DNA of 64,000 nucleotides from Haloarcula salinisoli. Its GTDB lineage: Archaea; Halobacteriota; Halobacteria; Halobacteriales; Haloarculaceae. Below the pieces are notes generated by a model that worked only from the letters and a program-made list of their open reading frames with translations, was not told the origin of the DNA and did no database searches. Positions 50,019 through 59,240 of this stretch are shown in pieces. The first letter of the stretch is position 1, and each line of letters begins with the position of its first letter. Location of the stretch: contig NZ_RKLQ01000001.1 of assembly GCF_019599405.1 (NCBI RefSeq), positions 1,488,001 to 1,552,000 of the forward strand, read 5' to 3'. Position numbers and translations under genes: made by a program.

Positions 50019-52124
50019 TCAGAACCACCCCCCTGCGACGCCGAAGACGACGAGCAAGAGCACGAGCCCGAGTGTCAGCAGCGTCGCGTAGTTGCTGACG
50101 ACGCCGGACTGGATGCGGCGGGCCCGGCGACCGCCAAAGAGGCTCACGGAGGAGACGCCGTTGACGACGCCGTCGACGACGCCCTGGTCGAACTTGTCCA
50201 TCGCGCGGGCGACCGGGTACGTGAGCCCGGTCGCGAGCCACACCTGATACTCGTCCTGGTAGTAGTTGTGCATGAGTATGGTCTTCGCACCGCCCAGCTT
50301 GTCCGTGTGTTCGACCGGCTCGGGCCCGCTGTACAGCGAGCGGGCGGCCAGCAGGCCCGCCAGTGCGAGCCCGAGCGAGATAGCCGCCGAGGCAAGCAGC
50401 GTCGCGGTCTCCCCCAGCGGGTAGCCCGCGGCGACGCCGCCCACGTCGTGGAGCAGCTCCTCGTAGCGGACGAGGCCGGTCCCCAGCTGCGCGGGCCAGC
50501 CGCCCTCGTCGGGGCCGTGGACCCACGCGTGCAGGAAGTCGATGGGTGCGCCGGTGAGTTCGGCGACCGGCTTCATGTTGATGAGGCCGATCGTCGCGGC
50601 GAGCACGCCAAGCACCGACAGGGGGCCCTTGACGTTCCAGCCGACCGAGACCGGGTCACGGGCGATATCGGTCCGGGGCTCGCCGTGGAAGGTGAGATAC
50701 ACCATGCGGAAGGTGTAGAAGCCGGTCATAAAGACCGCCAGCAGCCCGAACGTGTACGCGAGCAGGTAGACCGGACCGAGGCCGTTCGAGCTACCGAACC
50801 CGTGGATGAGTGCCTCGTATAGCACCTCGTCCTTGGACCAGAAGCCAGCGAACGGAACGATACCGGCCAGTGCGAGCGAGCCCGAGAGGAACGTCCAGTA
50901 GGTCACCGGCATCCGGTCTTTCAGGCCGCCCATGTCCCACATATTCTCGTTGTGGTGCATGGCGATGATGACCGACCCCGCACCGAGGAACAGCAGCGCC
51001 TTGAAGACGGCGTGGGTCGTCAGGTGGAAGACTGCGGCCACGTAGCCACCCGAACCCAGCGCGAGCATCATATACCCGTACTGAGAGATGGTAGAGTAGG
51101 CCAGCACCTGCTTGAGCTCCTGTTTGACGACGCCCATCGTCGCCGCGAACAGGGCCGTGAAGCCACCGACCAGCGCGATGACCGCCAGCGCGGTCGGCGA
51201 GATAGCGTAGAAGCCGTACATCCGCGCGACGAGGTAGACACCGGCCGCGACCATCGTCGCCGCGTGAATCAGCGCCGAGACCGGCGTCGGACCTTCCATC
51301 GCGTCGGGGAGCCAGGTGTGCAGCGGGAACTGCGCGGACTTCCCGATGACCCCGCCCAGCACGAGCAGCCCCAGGACCGTGAACCACGCCTGCGGGCCCA
51401 TGCCGACGGTGTCGAGCATGGCAATCGGTGCGGTGGCACCGTCGACGATGGCCGCCTCGGCCAGCGCCGGGAAGCTCTGTTCGACGACCTGGCCGCCCTC
51501 GCGGATGGGAGCAAAGAGGCCGGTGCCGAACGTGGCGATGATGCCCACGACGCCGATGAGGAAGAAGTAGTCACCGAATCGGGTGACCAGGAACGCCTTC
51601 TTCGCGGCGCTGGGCGGGCCGTCCTCACGGAACCAGAAGCCGATGAGCAGATACGAACACAGGCCCACCAGCTCGAAGAAGATGAAGGCCATCAGCAGGT
51701 TGTTGGCCACGACGAAGCCGAGCATACTCGCCGTGAAGAGGCCGAGACCGGCGTAGTACCGCGGGAGACCAGTCTCGCCCTCGTCGTTCATGTAGCCCAG
51801 CGAGAAGATGTGGACCAGGAAGGAGATGAAGGTGACGATGAGCAGCATGAGCGCCGATAGCGGGTCGAGCAGCAGGCCAAAGCGCAGCGCAATAGAGTCC
51901 ACGCCCGCGACCCACGTGTAGACGAACTCGTTGTAGGACGTGCTCGACCCGACGAAGCCGGCGACGTCGAGCGTGACCCAGATCGAGAGTGCCAGCGACA
52001 GTCCCGTCGCCGCGATACCGGCGAGGGCGCCGCCTTTGGGCATCCGGTCGCCCAGGAACAGGGCGACGAGGAACGATACGAACGGGAGCAGGACGATTGC
52101 CGGAGCGTATGTGAATGCAGCCAT
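50019..52124 (-). CDS. nuoL: Complex I subunit L (antiporter-like with lateral helix)
   Basis: The ATG at 52124 gives 701 residues; a GTG at 52133 would overlap nuoK. FFELVGLCSYLLIGFW carries the TM5 glutamate, KSAQFPLHTWLPDAMEGPTPVSALIHAATMVAAGVYL the central channel, and LKQVLAYSTISQYGYMMLAL the third channel site. The C-terminal helices correspond to the lateral arm. The gene is the longest of the operon and translation starts 2 bases after the nuoK stop. Confidence 0.94.
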   Translation of the reverse strand: MAAFTYAPAIVLLPFVSFLVALFLGDRMPKGGALAGIAATGLSLALSIWVTLDVAGFVGSSTSYNEFVYTWVAGVDSIALRFGLLLDPLSALMLLIVTFISFLVHIFSLGYMNDEGETGLPRYYAGLGLFTASMLGFVVANNLLMAFIFFELVGLCSYLLIGFWFREDGPPSAAKKAFLVTRFGDYFFLIGVVGIIATFGTGLFAPIREGGQVVEQSFPALAEAAIVDGATAPIAMLDTVGMGPQAWFTVLGLLVLGGVIGKSAQFPLHTWLPDAMEGPTPVSALIHAATMVAAGVYLVARMYGFYAISPTALAVIALVGGFTALFAATMGVVKQELKQVLAYSTISQYGYMMLALGSGGYVAAVFHLTTHAVFKALLFLGAGSVIIAMHHNENMWDMGGLKDRMPVTYWTFLSGSLALAGIVPFAGFWSKDEVLYEALIHGFGSSNGLGPVYLLAYTFGLLAVFMTGFYTFRMVYLTFHGEPRTDIARDPVSVGWNVKGPLSVLGVLAATIGLINMKPVAELTGAPIDFLHAWVHGPDEGGWPAQLGTGLVRYEELLHDVGGVAAGYPLGETATLLASAAISLGLALAGLLAARSLYSGPEPVEHTDKLGGAKTILMHNYYQDEYQVWLATGLTYPVARAMDKFDQGVVDGVVNGVSSVSLFGGRRARRIQSGVVSNYATLLTLGLVLLLVVFGVAGGWF

Positions 52125-52126
52125 CG

Positions 52127-52432
52127 TTACCACCTCATCGTCGTCGCTTTGGTTACGTCCACGTCACTGAAGTTGCGGTACAGAACGAGGATGATGCCGA
52201 TACCGACGGCCACCTCTGCGGCCGCGATGGCCATCCCGAACAGGGCAAAGACCTGTCCGGTGAGGTTGCCGTGCTGGAGCGAGAACGCGACGAAGTTGAT
52301 GTTGGCCGCGTTGAGCATCAGCTCGACCGACATCAGGAAGATGAGCGCGTTCCGGCGTGTCAGCACACCGAACAGGCCGATACAGAATATCGCTGCCGAC
52401 AGCAGCAGGTAGTACTCGGCTGCGACCGCCAT
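52127..52432 (-). CDS. nuoK: Complex I subunit K
   Basis: ATG 52432 gives 101 residues and three helices. Conserved acid positions are in VELMLNAANINF (Glu of TM2) and AAAEVAVGIGIILVLYR (Glu of TM3), the proton-path residues of NuoK. Start overlaps the nuoJ2 stop by one base. Confidence 0.93.
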   Translation of the reverse strand: MAVAAEYYLLLSAAIFCIGLFGVLTRRNALIFLMSVELMLNAANINFVAFSLQHGNLTGQVFALFGMAIAAAEVAVGIGIILVLYRNFSDVDVTKATTMRW

Positions 52433-52836
52433 CACTCCTCACCTCCGTCTGCCGGGGAGGTACCGCCATCGGCGGCGACGGCGTCCGCTGGCTCGTCCGC
52501 ACCGGAGTCGAGACCGACGTTTTCACCGGCTTCCTCGCGCTTTGCGAGCATCACCGCACCGTCCAGTGCGGCATCGAGGAGGACGCCGATAAGGAGGAAC
52601 GCGACCAGGAACCCCTCACCGGGGATGGCCGCCTCACCGTCGTCCATGAGCTGGCCCGGTGCGATGTCGAACATCGCCGCGCCCAGGCTTTTCGTTATCG
52701 CGGCCCCGTCTGGAAAACCCGCCGGCGCGGGGAAGGAGGCGGTCAGGAACACGACCGCGAGGACGACGAACAGCGCCACGGCGGCGAGTCCGGCGACCAG
52801 GCTCCCCTCGGTGTTGAGTCGGGGTCGGTTCGTCAT
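52432..52836 (-). CDS. nuoJ2: Complex I subunit J, second half
   Basis: The protein has 134 residues with two or three helices (AGLAAVALFVVLAVVFLTA, AFLLIGVLLDAALDGAVMLAKR) and an acidic C-terminal tail. In haloarchaea NuoJ is split in two; this is the C-terminal half. It overlaps nuoJ1 by 4 bases (ATGA). Confidence 0.85.
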   Translation of the reverse strand: MTNRPRLNTEGSLVAGLAAVALFVVLAVVFLTASFPAPAGFPDGAAITKSLGAAMFDIAPGQLMDDGEAAIPGEGFLVAFLLIGVLLDAALDGAVMLAKREEAGENVGLDSGADEPADAVAADGGTSPADGGEE

Positions 52837-53102
52837 GGCGTCACCTCGATGACGGATTCGTCCTCTCGGGTCAGCATCACGGCGAACGTGATGAGGATGA
52901 GGACACCGCCCACGTAGACGAGGATTTGCATCGTTGCGACAAAGGCCGCCATGTTCAGCACGTAGAACACGGCGACGCTGACCAACGAGACGCCCAGTAA
53001 CAGCGCCGAATGCCAGACGTCACGAACTAACACGACGCCGGCCGCGCTGCCCACTGTCACCAGAGCGAACAGCGCGAACGCGATTGACTCGTACAGTGCC
53101 AT
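52833..53102 (-). CDS. nuoJ1: Complex I subunit J, first half
   Basis: The protein has 89 residues and three helices; YVGGVLILITFAVMLT corresponds to the NuoJ TM3 that carries the pi-bulge and conserved Tyr/Gly. It is now the first gene of the nuoJ1-J2-K-L-M-N block, whose upstream side is an insert of foreign-facing genes, so it needs its own promoter in the 53103-53160 region. Confidence 0.88.
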   Translation of the reverse strand: MALYESIAFALFALVTVGSAAGVVLVRDVWHSALLLGVSLVSVAVFYVLNMAAFVATMQILVYVGGVLILITFAVMLTREDESVIEVTP

Positions 53103-53308
53103 CTTGGTTGACTCTCTTGGCGGCGGCCCTTTGAAGATTCCTCTTTCGCCTCGCGCGAGCGAGCGCGTGACAGATGCGACAGGACGTGGAACACAGGTTC
53201 GAACATCGGATATTCGCGACTATCAGTCAACTCGCCGACACCTGATAGAGCGCCTGAACGGCGTGCTATTTCGATATCTACTTCTGCAATTAAATTAAGA
53301 TACGTGTC

Positions 53309-53806
53309 ATGGAAATCCGGTCCGTCCAATCCGTCGGAGAGTACGTCGGGACGATGAAGCCCGGCGAGGACTGGCGCGCAGAGCTAGAAGCGATGTACGC
53401 GGCTGCGGACGCCGATGCAGCCTGGTTCACCGCCATCGGTGGGGTCACAGACGCGGAGGTGTCGTTCTACGACCAGACGACGTGTTCGTACGGCCCGACG
53501 AAGTTCGACGAGCCGATGGAAGTGGCAGCGTGTACGGGCAACGTCGCACAGATTGCCGGCGACGAATCCGCACCGTACGCCCATACACACGCCGTTCTCG
53601 CCCGGTCCGACGGCTCCATCGTCGCCGGCCATCTGAACGCGGCAACGGTGTTCGTCGGTGAGGTGTATATGCGCGTTTTCGATACGGAGTTCACCAGGGA
53701 AGCGGCCGAGACGCCGGTACTGCAGACCGACGAGTCGTGGGACGAGCGAGTCAACGACGGCGAGCGCGAGACCGACCCGGTCACTGGGCTCCAGCTGTGG
53801 CGATAA
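53309..53806 (+). CDS. PPC/DUF296 DNA-binding-type protein
   Basis: The protein has 165 residues. The PPC (DUF296) fold shows in GEYVGTMKPGEDWRAELEAMYAAADADAAWFTAIGGVTDAEVSFYDQ and HTHAVLARSDGSIVAGHLNAATVFVGEVYMRVFD, where H-T-H and GH-L are the metal-binding His. Family members bind DNA or small ligands as trimers. The promoter is AT-rich (caattaaattaagatacg). The gene lies inside the break in the complex I operon, on the other strand. Confidence 0.88.
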   Translation: MEIRSVQSVGEYVGTMKPGEDWRAELEAMYAAADADAAWFTAIGGVTDAEVSFYDQTTCSYGPTKFDEPMEVAACTGNVAQIAGDESAPYAHTHAVLARSDGSIVAGHLNAATVFVGEVYMRVFDTEFTREAAETPVLQTDESWDERVNDGERETDPVTGLQLWR

Positions 53807-53925
53807 CTGCGCGACCACCGTCGTCGCTCTGAGGCTGTGAGAGTGGCCGACTTCGTCCGTCTACTCTTTTCACCGATGACACCGTGAGCAAAAGTTTATC
53901 ATGCTTCTAGACATTGGTTCTCACG

Positions 53926-54672
53926 ATGTCGGATTCGTCGGGCGACCCGATACACGTGCTCCACGTCGACGACGACCCGCGACTGTGTGAGCTCGTCGAA
54001 CTGTATCTGGAACGGGACCGGAGCGGGCTCGACTGTCGCGTCAGGACCGAGACGTCCACGACAGCGGCGTTCGATGCCATCCACAGCGACGGCGCGACCT
54101 TCGACTGTGTCGTCTCCGACTACCGGATGCCGGGGATGAACGGTATCGAGTTCCTGGAACGCGTCCGCGAGACCCATCCCGAATTACCCGTCTTGCTGTT
54201 CTCGGGCGAGGAGACAAACGAGGTCGCCGCGGAGATTATCAACGCGGGAGTCACCGATTACCTCCGGAAGGGCTACGGCACAGAGCAGTACGCCATGCTC
54301 GGTCGCCGCGTCAGGCACGCTATTGATTCGGACGGACAGTTCGACGCGACGCGCGAGACCGAACTCGACGGTGTGGGGGTGGTCGGCCCCGACGGCCACT
54401 ACCGGGACGCCGACGAGAGCTACGCCGATTGTTACGGCTACGACCCCGAGGAGATACCGGGCAAACACTGGGCCGAACTCCACCCCGACGAGGAAGTCAA
54501 ACACATCCGCACACACGTCTGGCCCGTCGTCCGGGACGGGGGCAGATGGAGCGGCCACAGCGAGGGGCTCCGGGCGGACGGCACCACGTTCACAGAATCG
54601 AAGAAGGTGACGACCCTGGAGGACGGACGCCTCCGCATCGCCGTCTCGGAACTCGACGAGTCTGACGGGTGA
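53926..54672 (+). CDS. Response regulator-PAS protein
   Basis: ATG 53926 gives 248 residues. Receiver domain (1-120): HVDDDPRLC acidic pair, VVSDYRMPGMNG with phospho-Asp, LFSGEE and LRKGYG with Lys. A PAS domain follows (about 135-240): VGPDGHYRDADESYADCYGYDPEEIPGKHWAELHPDEE. No output HTH or kinase follows. It is typical of haloarchaeal stand-alone regulators. It lies between the PPC gene and the duplicated nuoI tail. Confidence 0.9.
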   Translation: MSDSSGDPIHVLHVDDDPRLCELVELYLERDRSGLDCRVRTETSTTAAFDAIHSDGATFDCVVSDYRMPGMNGIEFLERVRETHPELPVLLFSGEETNEVAAEIINAGVTDYLRKGYGTEQYAMLGRRVRHAIDSDGQFDATRETELDGVGVVGPDGHYRDADESYADCYGYDPEEIPGKHWAELHPDEEVKHIRTHVWPVVRDGGRWSGHSEGLRADGTTFTESKKVTTLEDGRLRIAVSELDESDG

Positions 54673-54701
54673 CGGAAGCTACCGAACCGAAGAGTGGTCG
54701 C

Positions 54702-54908
54702 TACTGGTAGTCCACTTCGCCGTCGCCCTCGCCAACCCGATGCCACCTTTTTCGTCGTCGGGTGACCTCGCCAGCCTTCGGCTCGCTGCGGCCACCACTC
54801 CTCGAAAAACGTGGGCGAAAAAGGCGCGAATCGCCGCTGCCGATTCGCGTGAAACCGCGCCTGCGGCGCGGTACGTTACTGGTAGTCCACTTCGCCGTCG
54901 CCCTCGCC
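54702..54908. repeat. Gene-tail direct repeat flanking a palindromic core (element 2)
   Basis: The last 32 bases of nuoI at 54877-54908 recur at 54702-54733. Between lie 143 bases. The core 54743-54825 on the plus strand reads CCACCTTTTTC, six bases, GGGTG, a variable hairpin (AGCC/GGCT), CCACTC, three bases, GAAAAACGTGG and GCGAAAAAGGC, the same order and spacing as at 15583-15654. Two further hairpins follow on the nuoI side: GCGAATCG with CGATTCGC, and ACCGCGCC with GGCGCGGT. The duplicated stop codon is TAG in the distal copy and TAA in the gene. Confidence 0.85.
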
Positions 54909-55337
54909 GATCCAGGCGCCCCGGTCGGGCTCCCGTGATTCGAGCGGGTCGATGTCCTTGTACCACGGGACGTTTTTGAGTTGCTCCTTGTCGTAGGCGA
55001 ACTCGTCTTTCGTGTCCGCGGTGAACTCGAAGTTCTGGGTCAGGAGGATAGCGTCGACGGGACAGACCTCCTCACACAGTCGGCAGTAGATACACTGGCC
55101 GATGTGGAGGTTGTACTGCTCGCCGTTGCGCTGGTCGTCCTGGACAATCTGGATGGTGTTGTTCGGGCAGACGTTCTCGCACTGCCGACACCAGATACAC
55201 CGCTCCTGGCTGAACTTGTGGACGCCGCGGAAGCGGGGGCTCACCTCGGGGGCGACGTCAGGGTACTCCACCGTGAACGTCTCCCCGTCGAGGGCGTGTT
55301 TCATCGTCGTCGCCATGGATTTCATGATGCCAATCAT
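54876..55337 (-). CDS. nuoI: Complex I subunit I (two 4Fe-4S clusters)
   Basis: The protein has 153 residues with two ferredoxin motifs, CIWCRQCENVCP and CIYCRLCEEVCP, for the N6a and N6b clusters that pass electrons toward NuoB. Archaeal forms receive electrons from ferredoxin or another donor because NuoEFG are missing. The final ten codons (GEGDGEVDYQ) are repeated downstream. It is the last gene of the nuoA-B-CD-H-I block. Confidence 0.94.
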   Translation of the reverse strand: MIGIMKSMATTMKHALDGETFTVEYPDVAPEVSPRFRGVHKFSQERCIWCRQCENVCPNNTIQIVQDDQRNGEQYNLHIGQCIYCRLCEEVCPVDAILLTQNFEFTADTKDEFAYDKEQLKNVPWYKDIDPLESREPDRGAWIGEGDGEVDYQ

Positions 55338-55374
55338 TGGTATGTACCTCCAGTGGTCGCAAACGCGGCGCTCA

Positions 55375-56418
55375 TCAGGCGATCACCCCGACGATAACCG
55401 CAGTCAGCAGCAGGTTCGCCAGCGAGAGCACGAGCATCCCCTTCCAGCCGATCTCGATGAGCTGGTCGATACGCACCCGTGGGACGGCCGAACGCGCCCA
55501 CTGGGTAAAGAGGAAGACGCCCCAGATCTTGATGAGGAACCAGACGATGCCCGGCAGCACCGGACCGGCTGGTCCCCCGAGGAAGATGGTGGCGATAATG
55601 GCCCCACCGAGGAAGATGTGGATGAACTCGCCCAGGTAGATGAGGACGAAATACACCGAGGAGTACTCGGTCTGATAGCCGGCGACAATCTCCGTCGGTG
55701 CCTCCGGGATGTCGAAGGGGTTACGACCCACTTCGGCGAGGTTCGCAATCATAAACAGAGCGAACGCAAAGGGGTTGACGAAAGCGTACCACGACGGAAT
55801 CGGGCCGACGAGCGTCTGGCTCTGGGCCGCGACAATCTCGCTCATCTGGAGCGAGCCGGCGAAGATGACCACGGAGGCCCCTGTCAGAATCAGGGGAATC
55901 TCGTAGGCAACGTTCTGTGCGACCGCGCGGAGCCCGCCGAGGAACGAGTACTTGTTGTTCGACGCGTAGCCGGCCATCACGAGCCCGACAGAGGCGATAG
56001 AGGCCGTCGCGAAGACGTACGCGAGGCCGACCTCGGGGTCGGCCAGGTGGATGCCGTTGCCCATCGGGATGACGGCGAACCCGAGCAGCGCGGAGCTGGC
56101 GATGACGAGCGGGGCCAGGTCCCAGGCCGGGCGGTCGACGCCGTCGGGAACGATGAGCTCCTTCGAGAGGAGCCGGACGGCGTCGGCCGGGATGATGAGC
56201 AGGCCGGCCGGGCCGACGCGATTGATGGCGATTCGGTCGGTGAACGCGGCCGTTATCTTCCGCTTCGCCCAGATCACCAGGGCCGTCTGGGTCAGCATCA
56301 GGCTGCCGATGAACGCGGCACCGATGAGGCTCATCAGCACCAACACGGGGACGCTGTTGGGGTCCAGACCAGCTAGTTCGGCCAGTGTCTCGGGAAGCGG
56401 TGCCGACACCGGCGCCAT
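55375..56418 (-). CDS. nuoH: Complex I subunit H
   Basis: The protein has 347 residues and eight helices. The quinone-pocket loop shows in INRVGPAGLLIIPADAVRLLSKE and the acidic-rich region in NPFDIPEAPTEIVAGYQTEYSS, the conserved proton-entry loop of NuoH. It starts by overlapping the nuoCD stop by one base and precedes nuoI by 37 bases. Confidence 0.95.
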   Translation of the reverse strand: MAPVSAPLPETLAELAGLDPNSVPVLVLMSLIGAAFIGSLMLTQTALVIWAKRKITAAFTDRIAINRVGPAGLLIIPADAVRLLSKELIVPDGVDRPAWDLAPLVIASSALLGFAVIPMGNGIHLADPEVGLAYVFATASIASVGLVMAGYASNNKYSFLGGLRAVAQNVAYEIPLILTGASVVIFAGSLQMSEIVAAQSQTLVGPIPSWYAFVNPFAFALFMIANLAEVGRNPFDIPEAPTEIVAGYQTEYSSVYFVLIYLGEFIHIFLGGAIIATIFLGGPAGPVLPGIVWFLIKIWGVFLFTQWARSAVPRVRIDQLIEIGWKGMLVLSLANLLLTAVIVGVIA

Positions 56419-58094
56419 CAGCGGTCCACCTCCCCGAGCACGATGTCGAGGCTGCCCAGCGAGGCAATCATGTCAGGGATGTACTCGCCCTGGGACATCT
56501 CGGGCAGCGTCTGCAGGTTCGAGAAACACGGACTGCGAATCTTGAACCGGGCCGGCTTGTCTGTACCGTCCGAGCGGATGTAGATGCCGAGTTCGCCTTT
56601 CGCGGCCTCGACGGCGCGGTAAATCTCTCGGTCCGGGTCCGGGCGCAGCGTCCGGGGGACGTTAGCCTGAATCTCCCGGTCGTCCTCGGGCCACTGTTCG
56701 AGCAGGTCGACACACTGCTCGATGATGCGGGCCGACTCCTCGACCTCGCGCATCCGCACGAGGACGCGGCTGAAGTTGTCGCCGCCGGTCTCCGTGACGA
56801 CGTTCCAGTCCAGTTCGTCGTAGTAGCCATAGGGGTCGTCCCGACGGAGGTCGTAGTCGACGCCCGAGCCGCGGGCGACGGGGCCGGTCGCCCCGTACGA
56901 CTTGACCTTCTCCTCCGAGAGGACGCCGGTGTCCACACACCGCATCTGGAAGATTTCGTTGCCGGTGATGAGGTCGTGGTACTCCTCCAGCTTGTAGGGA
57001 AGCTCGTCGAGGAAGTCACGGACCTTCTCGAAGAACTCCTCGCGGGGCTCGGGCAGGTCCCAGGCCACGCCACCCAGCCGGAGGTAGTTGAACATAAGCC
57101 GCTGACCGGTGAGGTCTTCGAGGATGTTCTGGACGACTTCTCGGTCCCGGAACGCGTACTGGAAGACGGCGGTGAAGTCGCCGAAGACGTCCAGCGCGAA
57201 CGTCCCGAGCGCGAGCATATGCGCCGCGATGCGACACAGCTCGGCGGACATCGTCCGGATGACCTGGGCGTACTCTGGGACCTCTATCTCCGCGAGGTCC
57301 TCGGCCGCACGCGCGTAGGCCCACTCGTTGAGGATACCCGCGGAGACGTAATCCCAGCGGTCGGGGTAGGGCATAATCTGGTGCCGGTAGGTCCCCTGCT
57401 GGCACATCTGTTCCTCACAGCGGTGCAGGTAGCCGATGTCCGGGTCGATGTCGGCAATCTGTTCGCCGTCCAGCACCGTCTTCACGTGGAGGACGCCGTG
57501 CGTGGCCGGGTGGTGGGGGCCGATGTTGACGAACATCGTGTCCGGGTCGTCCTCACTTCGGTGGTCGTCCTGCAGCGGGTTCGCGTGCTCTCGCAGCGAG
57601 ACAATCTGGGGCTGGCTCTGGTTGTAGTCCTGACCGAGCGGGTGGCCCTGCCAGGTGTCGGGCAGCAGGATACGGCGGAGGTCCGGGTGGTCGTCGTAGT
57701 CGATGCCGACCAGGTCGTAGGCCTCGCGCTCGTGCCAGTCGGCGGTCTCGTAGACGCGGGCGCCCGACTGATTGTGCGGGTCATCTTTGGGCGAGGGGAC
57801 GACGATGGACAGTTCCTGTGTCGGGTCGTCGTACTTCCGCAGGTGGTAGATAGACTCGTAGCGGTCGTCGTACTCCTGGGCCGTGACACAGGCACAGTGG
57901 TCGAAGCCAGCCTCGGTCTTCAGCGTCGAGAGGACGTCCTGTACTTCGTCGGGTCGGACGACAAAGCCCTCGGCGTTGACGTGGGTTTCGCGGTCTATCA
58001 CGTGACCGCCCAGCAGGTCCGCCAGCGCGTCGTAGTCCAGCCCGTCGTCGGTGACGCCGATTTCAGTCGGTGTGGAGGGTTTCTCTAAGCTCAT
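56418..58094 (-). CDS. nuoCD: Complex I fused subunit C-D
   Basis: ATG 58094 gives 558 residues; the frame continues upstream but overlaps nuoB. The first 170 residues are NuoC (DWHEREAYDLVGIDYDDHPDLRRILLPDTWQGHPLGQDY). The rest is NuoD (NIGPHHPATHGVLH, IGYLHRCEEQM, ELCRIAAHML, and the C-terminal SLDIVLGEVDR), which forms the quinone site. The start overlaps the nuoB stop by 4 bases. The C-D fusion is normal in this lineage. Confidence 0.95.
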   Translation of the reverse strand: MSLEKPSTPTEIGVTDDGLDYDALADLLGGHVIDRETHVNAEGFVVRPDEVQDVLSTLKTEAGFDHCACVTAQEYDDRYESIYHLRKYDDPTQELSIVVPSPKDDPHNQSGARVYETADWHEREAYDLVGIDYDDHPDLRRILLPDTWQGHPLGQDYNQSQPQIVSLREHANPLQDDHRSEDDPDTMFVNIGPHHPATHGVLHVKTVLDGEQIADIDPDIGYLHRCEEQMCQQGTYRHQIMPYPDRWDYVSAGILNEWAYARAAEDLAEIEVPEYAQVIRTMSAELCRIAAHMLALGTFALDVFGDFTAVFQYAFRDREVVQNILEDLTGQRLMFNYLRLGGVAWDLPEPREEFFEKVRDFLDELPYKLEEYHDLITGNEIFQMRCVDTGVLSEEKVKSYGATGPVARGSGVDYDLRRDDPYGYYDELDWNVVTETGGDNFSRVLVRMREVEESARIIEQCVDLLEQWPEDDREIQANVPRTLRPDPDREIYRAVEAAKGELGIYIRSDGTDKPARFKIRSPCFSNLQTLPEMSQGEYIPDMIASLGSLDIVLGEVDR

Positions 58095-58783
58095 GGCGAA
58101 TCGTCCCAGTTGTACCGCATCACGAGGTCGTCCTCGTCGATTTCGTCGGCGAGGTGCTGGACGAGTTCGTCCTGGTCCAGGTCGCCGAACTGTTCGAGCT
58201 CGTAGGGCTTGACCGTCACCGGCGAGGACTCGCCGTTGGCGATGCGCTCCTGAAGCTTGGCGACGCCGTAGACGAGCGCTTCGGGTCGCGGTGGGCAACC
58301 GGGGACGTGGATGTCGACCGGGATGACCTCCTCGGCGCCCTTGACGACGTTGTACCCTTCCTGGAACGGCCCGCCGGAGATGGTACACGACCCCATCGAG
58401 ACGACGAACTTCGGCTCGGGCATCTGGTCGTACACCCGCTTCATGCGCGGGGCGAACTTCGAGACGATGGTCCCCGGGACGATGATGACGTCAGCCTGTC
58501 GCGGCGACGCCCGTGGCACACCTGCGCCGAAGCGGTCGAGGTCGTGTTTGATAGCGTAGGTGGCGATCATCTCGATGCTACAGCAGGCGATACCGAACTG
58601 CAGCATGAACATCGAGGAGCCACGGACCCAGTTCATGAACTGGTCGAACTTGGTGAGGATGAACGGCGTCGAGCCGAACGCCTCACGGAGCGTGGAGTTG
58701 AACCGGTCGTCTGTCCCCTCGCCCATCCGGGCTTCCTGGGTCGATACGTCCTTCACTGCTGGTGGTGTCTGGTCACTACTCAT
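58091..58783 (-). CDS. nuoB: Complex I subunit B (N2 cluster)
   Basis: ATG 58783 gives 230 residues. FGIACCSIEM carries the Cys-Cys pair, with VVSMGSCTISGGPF and DIHVPGCPPRPE the remaining ligands of the terminal N2 4Fe-4S cluster. The first 30 residues are a variable disordered extension. It overlaps nuoA by 8 bases. Confidence 0.95.
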   Translation of the reverse strand: MSSDQTPPAVKDVSTQEARMGEGTDDRFNSTLREAFGSTPFILTKFDQFMNWVRGSSMFMLQFGIACCSIEMIATYAIKHDLDRFGAGVPRASPRQADVIIVPGTIVSKFAPRMKRVYDQMPEPKFVVSMGSCTISGGPFQEGYNVVKGAEEVIPVDIHVPGCPPRPEALVYGVAKLQERIANGESSPVTVKPYELEQFGDLDQDELVQHLADEIDEDDLVMRYNWDDSP

Positions 58784-59189
58784 ACGTGTCTGCCCCCTTC
58801 GTGGCGCGCGAACTGCGCACCCATCTGACTGCACCGTTGCGCCATGCCCAGCCGAGTCCGACGGCGAGGATACCGATGAAGGCGACCATCGGCAGGAGCG
58901 CTCTCGTCATCCCGACCGCGCTCACGGCGTCGCGGTAAATGACCGTCCACGGGAAGATGAGGACGGTCTCGATGTCGAAGACGACGAACAGCAGCGCGAC
59001 CATGTAGTACTGGATATTGAACTTGATCTTCTGGCTGCTGCCAGTCGGCACCTCGCCGGACTCGTAGGTGGCGGTTTTGCCTTGTTCGGGGACGCTCGGT
59101 CGCAGCAGGCTCGAGACGACCATCATAGAGATGGGTATCGCGAGGGCTACGACGGCGAGCGCACCGATGGCAATCCATGGATTACTCAT
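58776..59189 (-). CDS. nuoA: Complex I subunit A
   Basis: ATG 59189 gives 137 residues with three helices; YESGEVPTGSSQKIKFNIQYYMVALLFVVFDIETVLIFPW is the NuoA signature. An SD-like GGAG lies about 9 bases before the ATG. It is the first gene of the operon, just downstream of a TATA. Confidence 0.93.
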   Translation of the reverse strand: MSNPWIAIGALAVVALAIPISMMVVSSLLRPSVPEQGKTATYESGEVPTGSSQKIKFNIQYYMVALLFVVFDIETVLIFPWTVIYRDAVSAVGMTRALLPMVAFIGILAVGLGWAWRNGAVRWVRSSRATKGADTYE

Positions 59190-59204
59190 TCCGGAATCTC
59201 CTAT

Positions 59205-59240
59205 CGTGCGAGGGTTAGGAGTACTCGCATATAAGGGTTG
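59205..59240 (-). promoter_or_regulatory. Complex I operon promoter
   Basis: On the minus strand a TATA-like CTTATATGC lies about 40 bases before the nuoA ATG, with an SD-like taggaga in between. The pair implies a short leader of about 16 bases. It drives nuoA-B-CD-H-I. Confidence 0.55.

Noticed and set aside
48522-50822. 766-residue plus-strand frame across nuoM and nuoL
   Set aside because: It lies entirely opposite well-conserved complex I genes, and its protein is low-complexity Asp/Arg/His/Gln.
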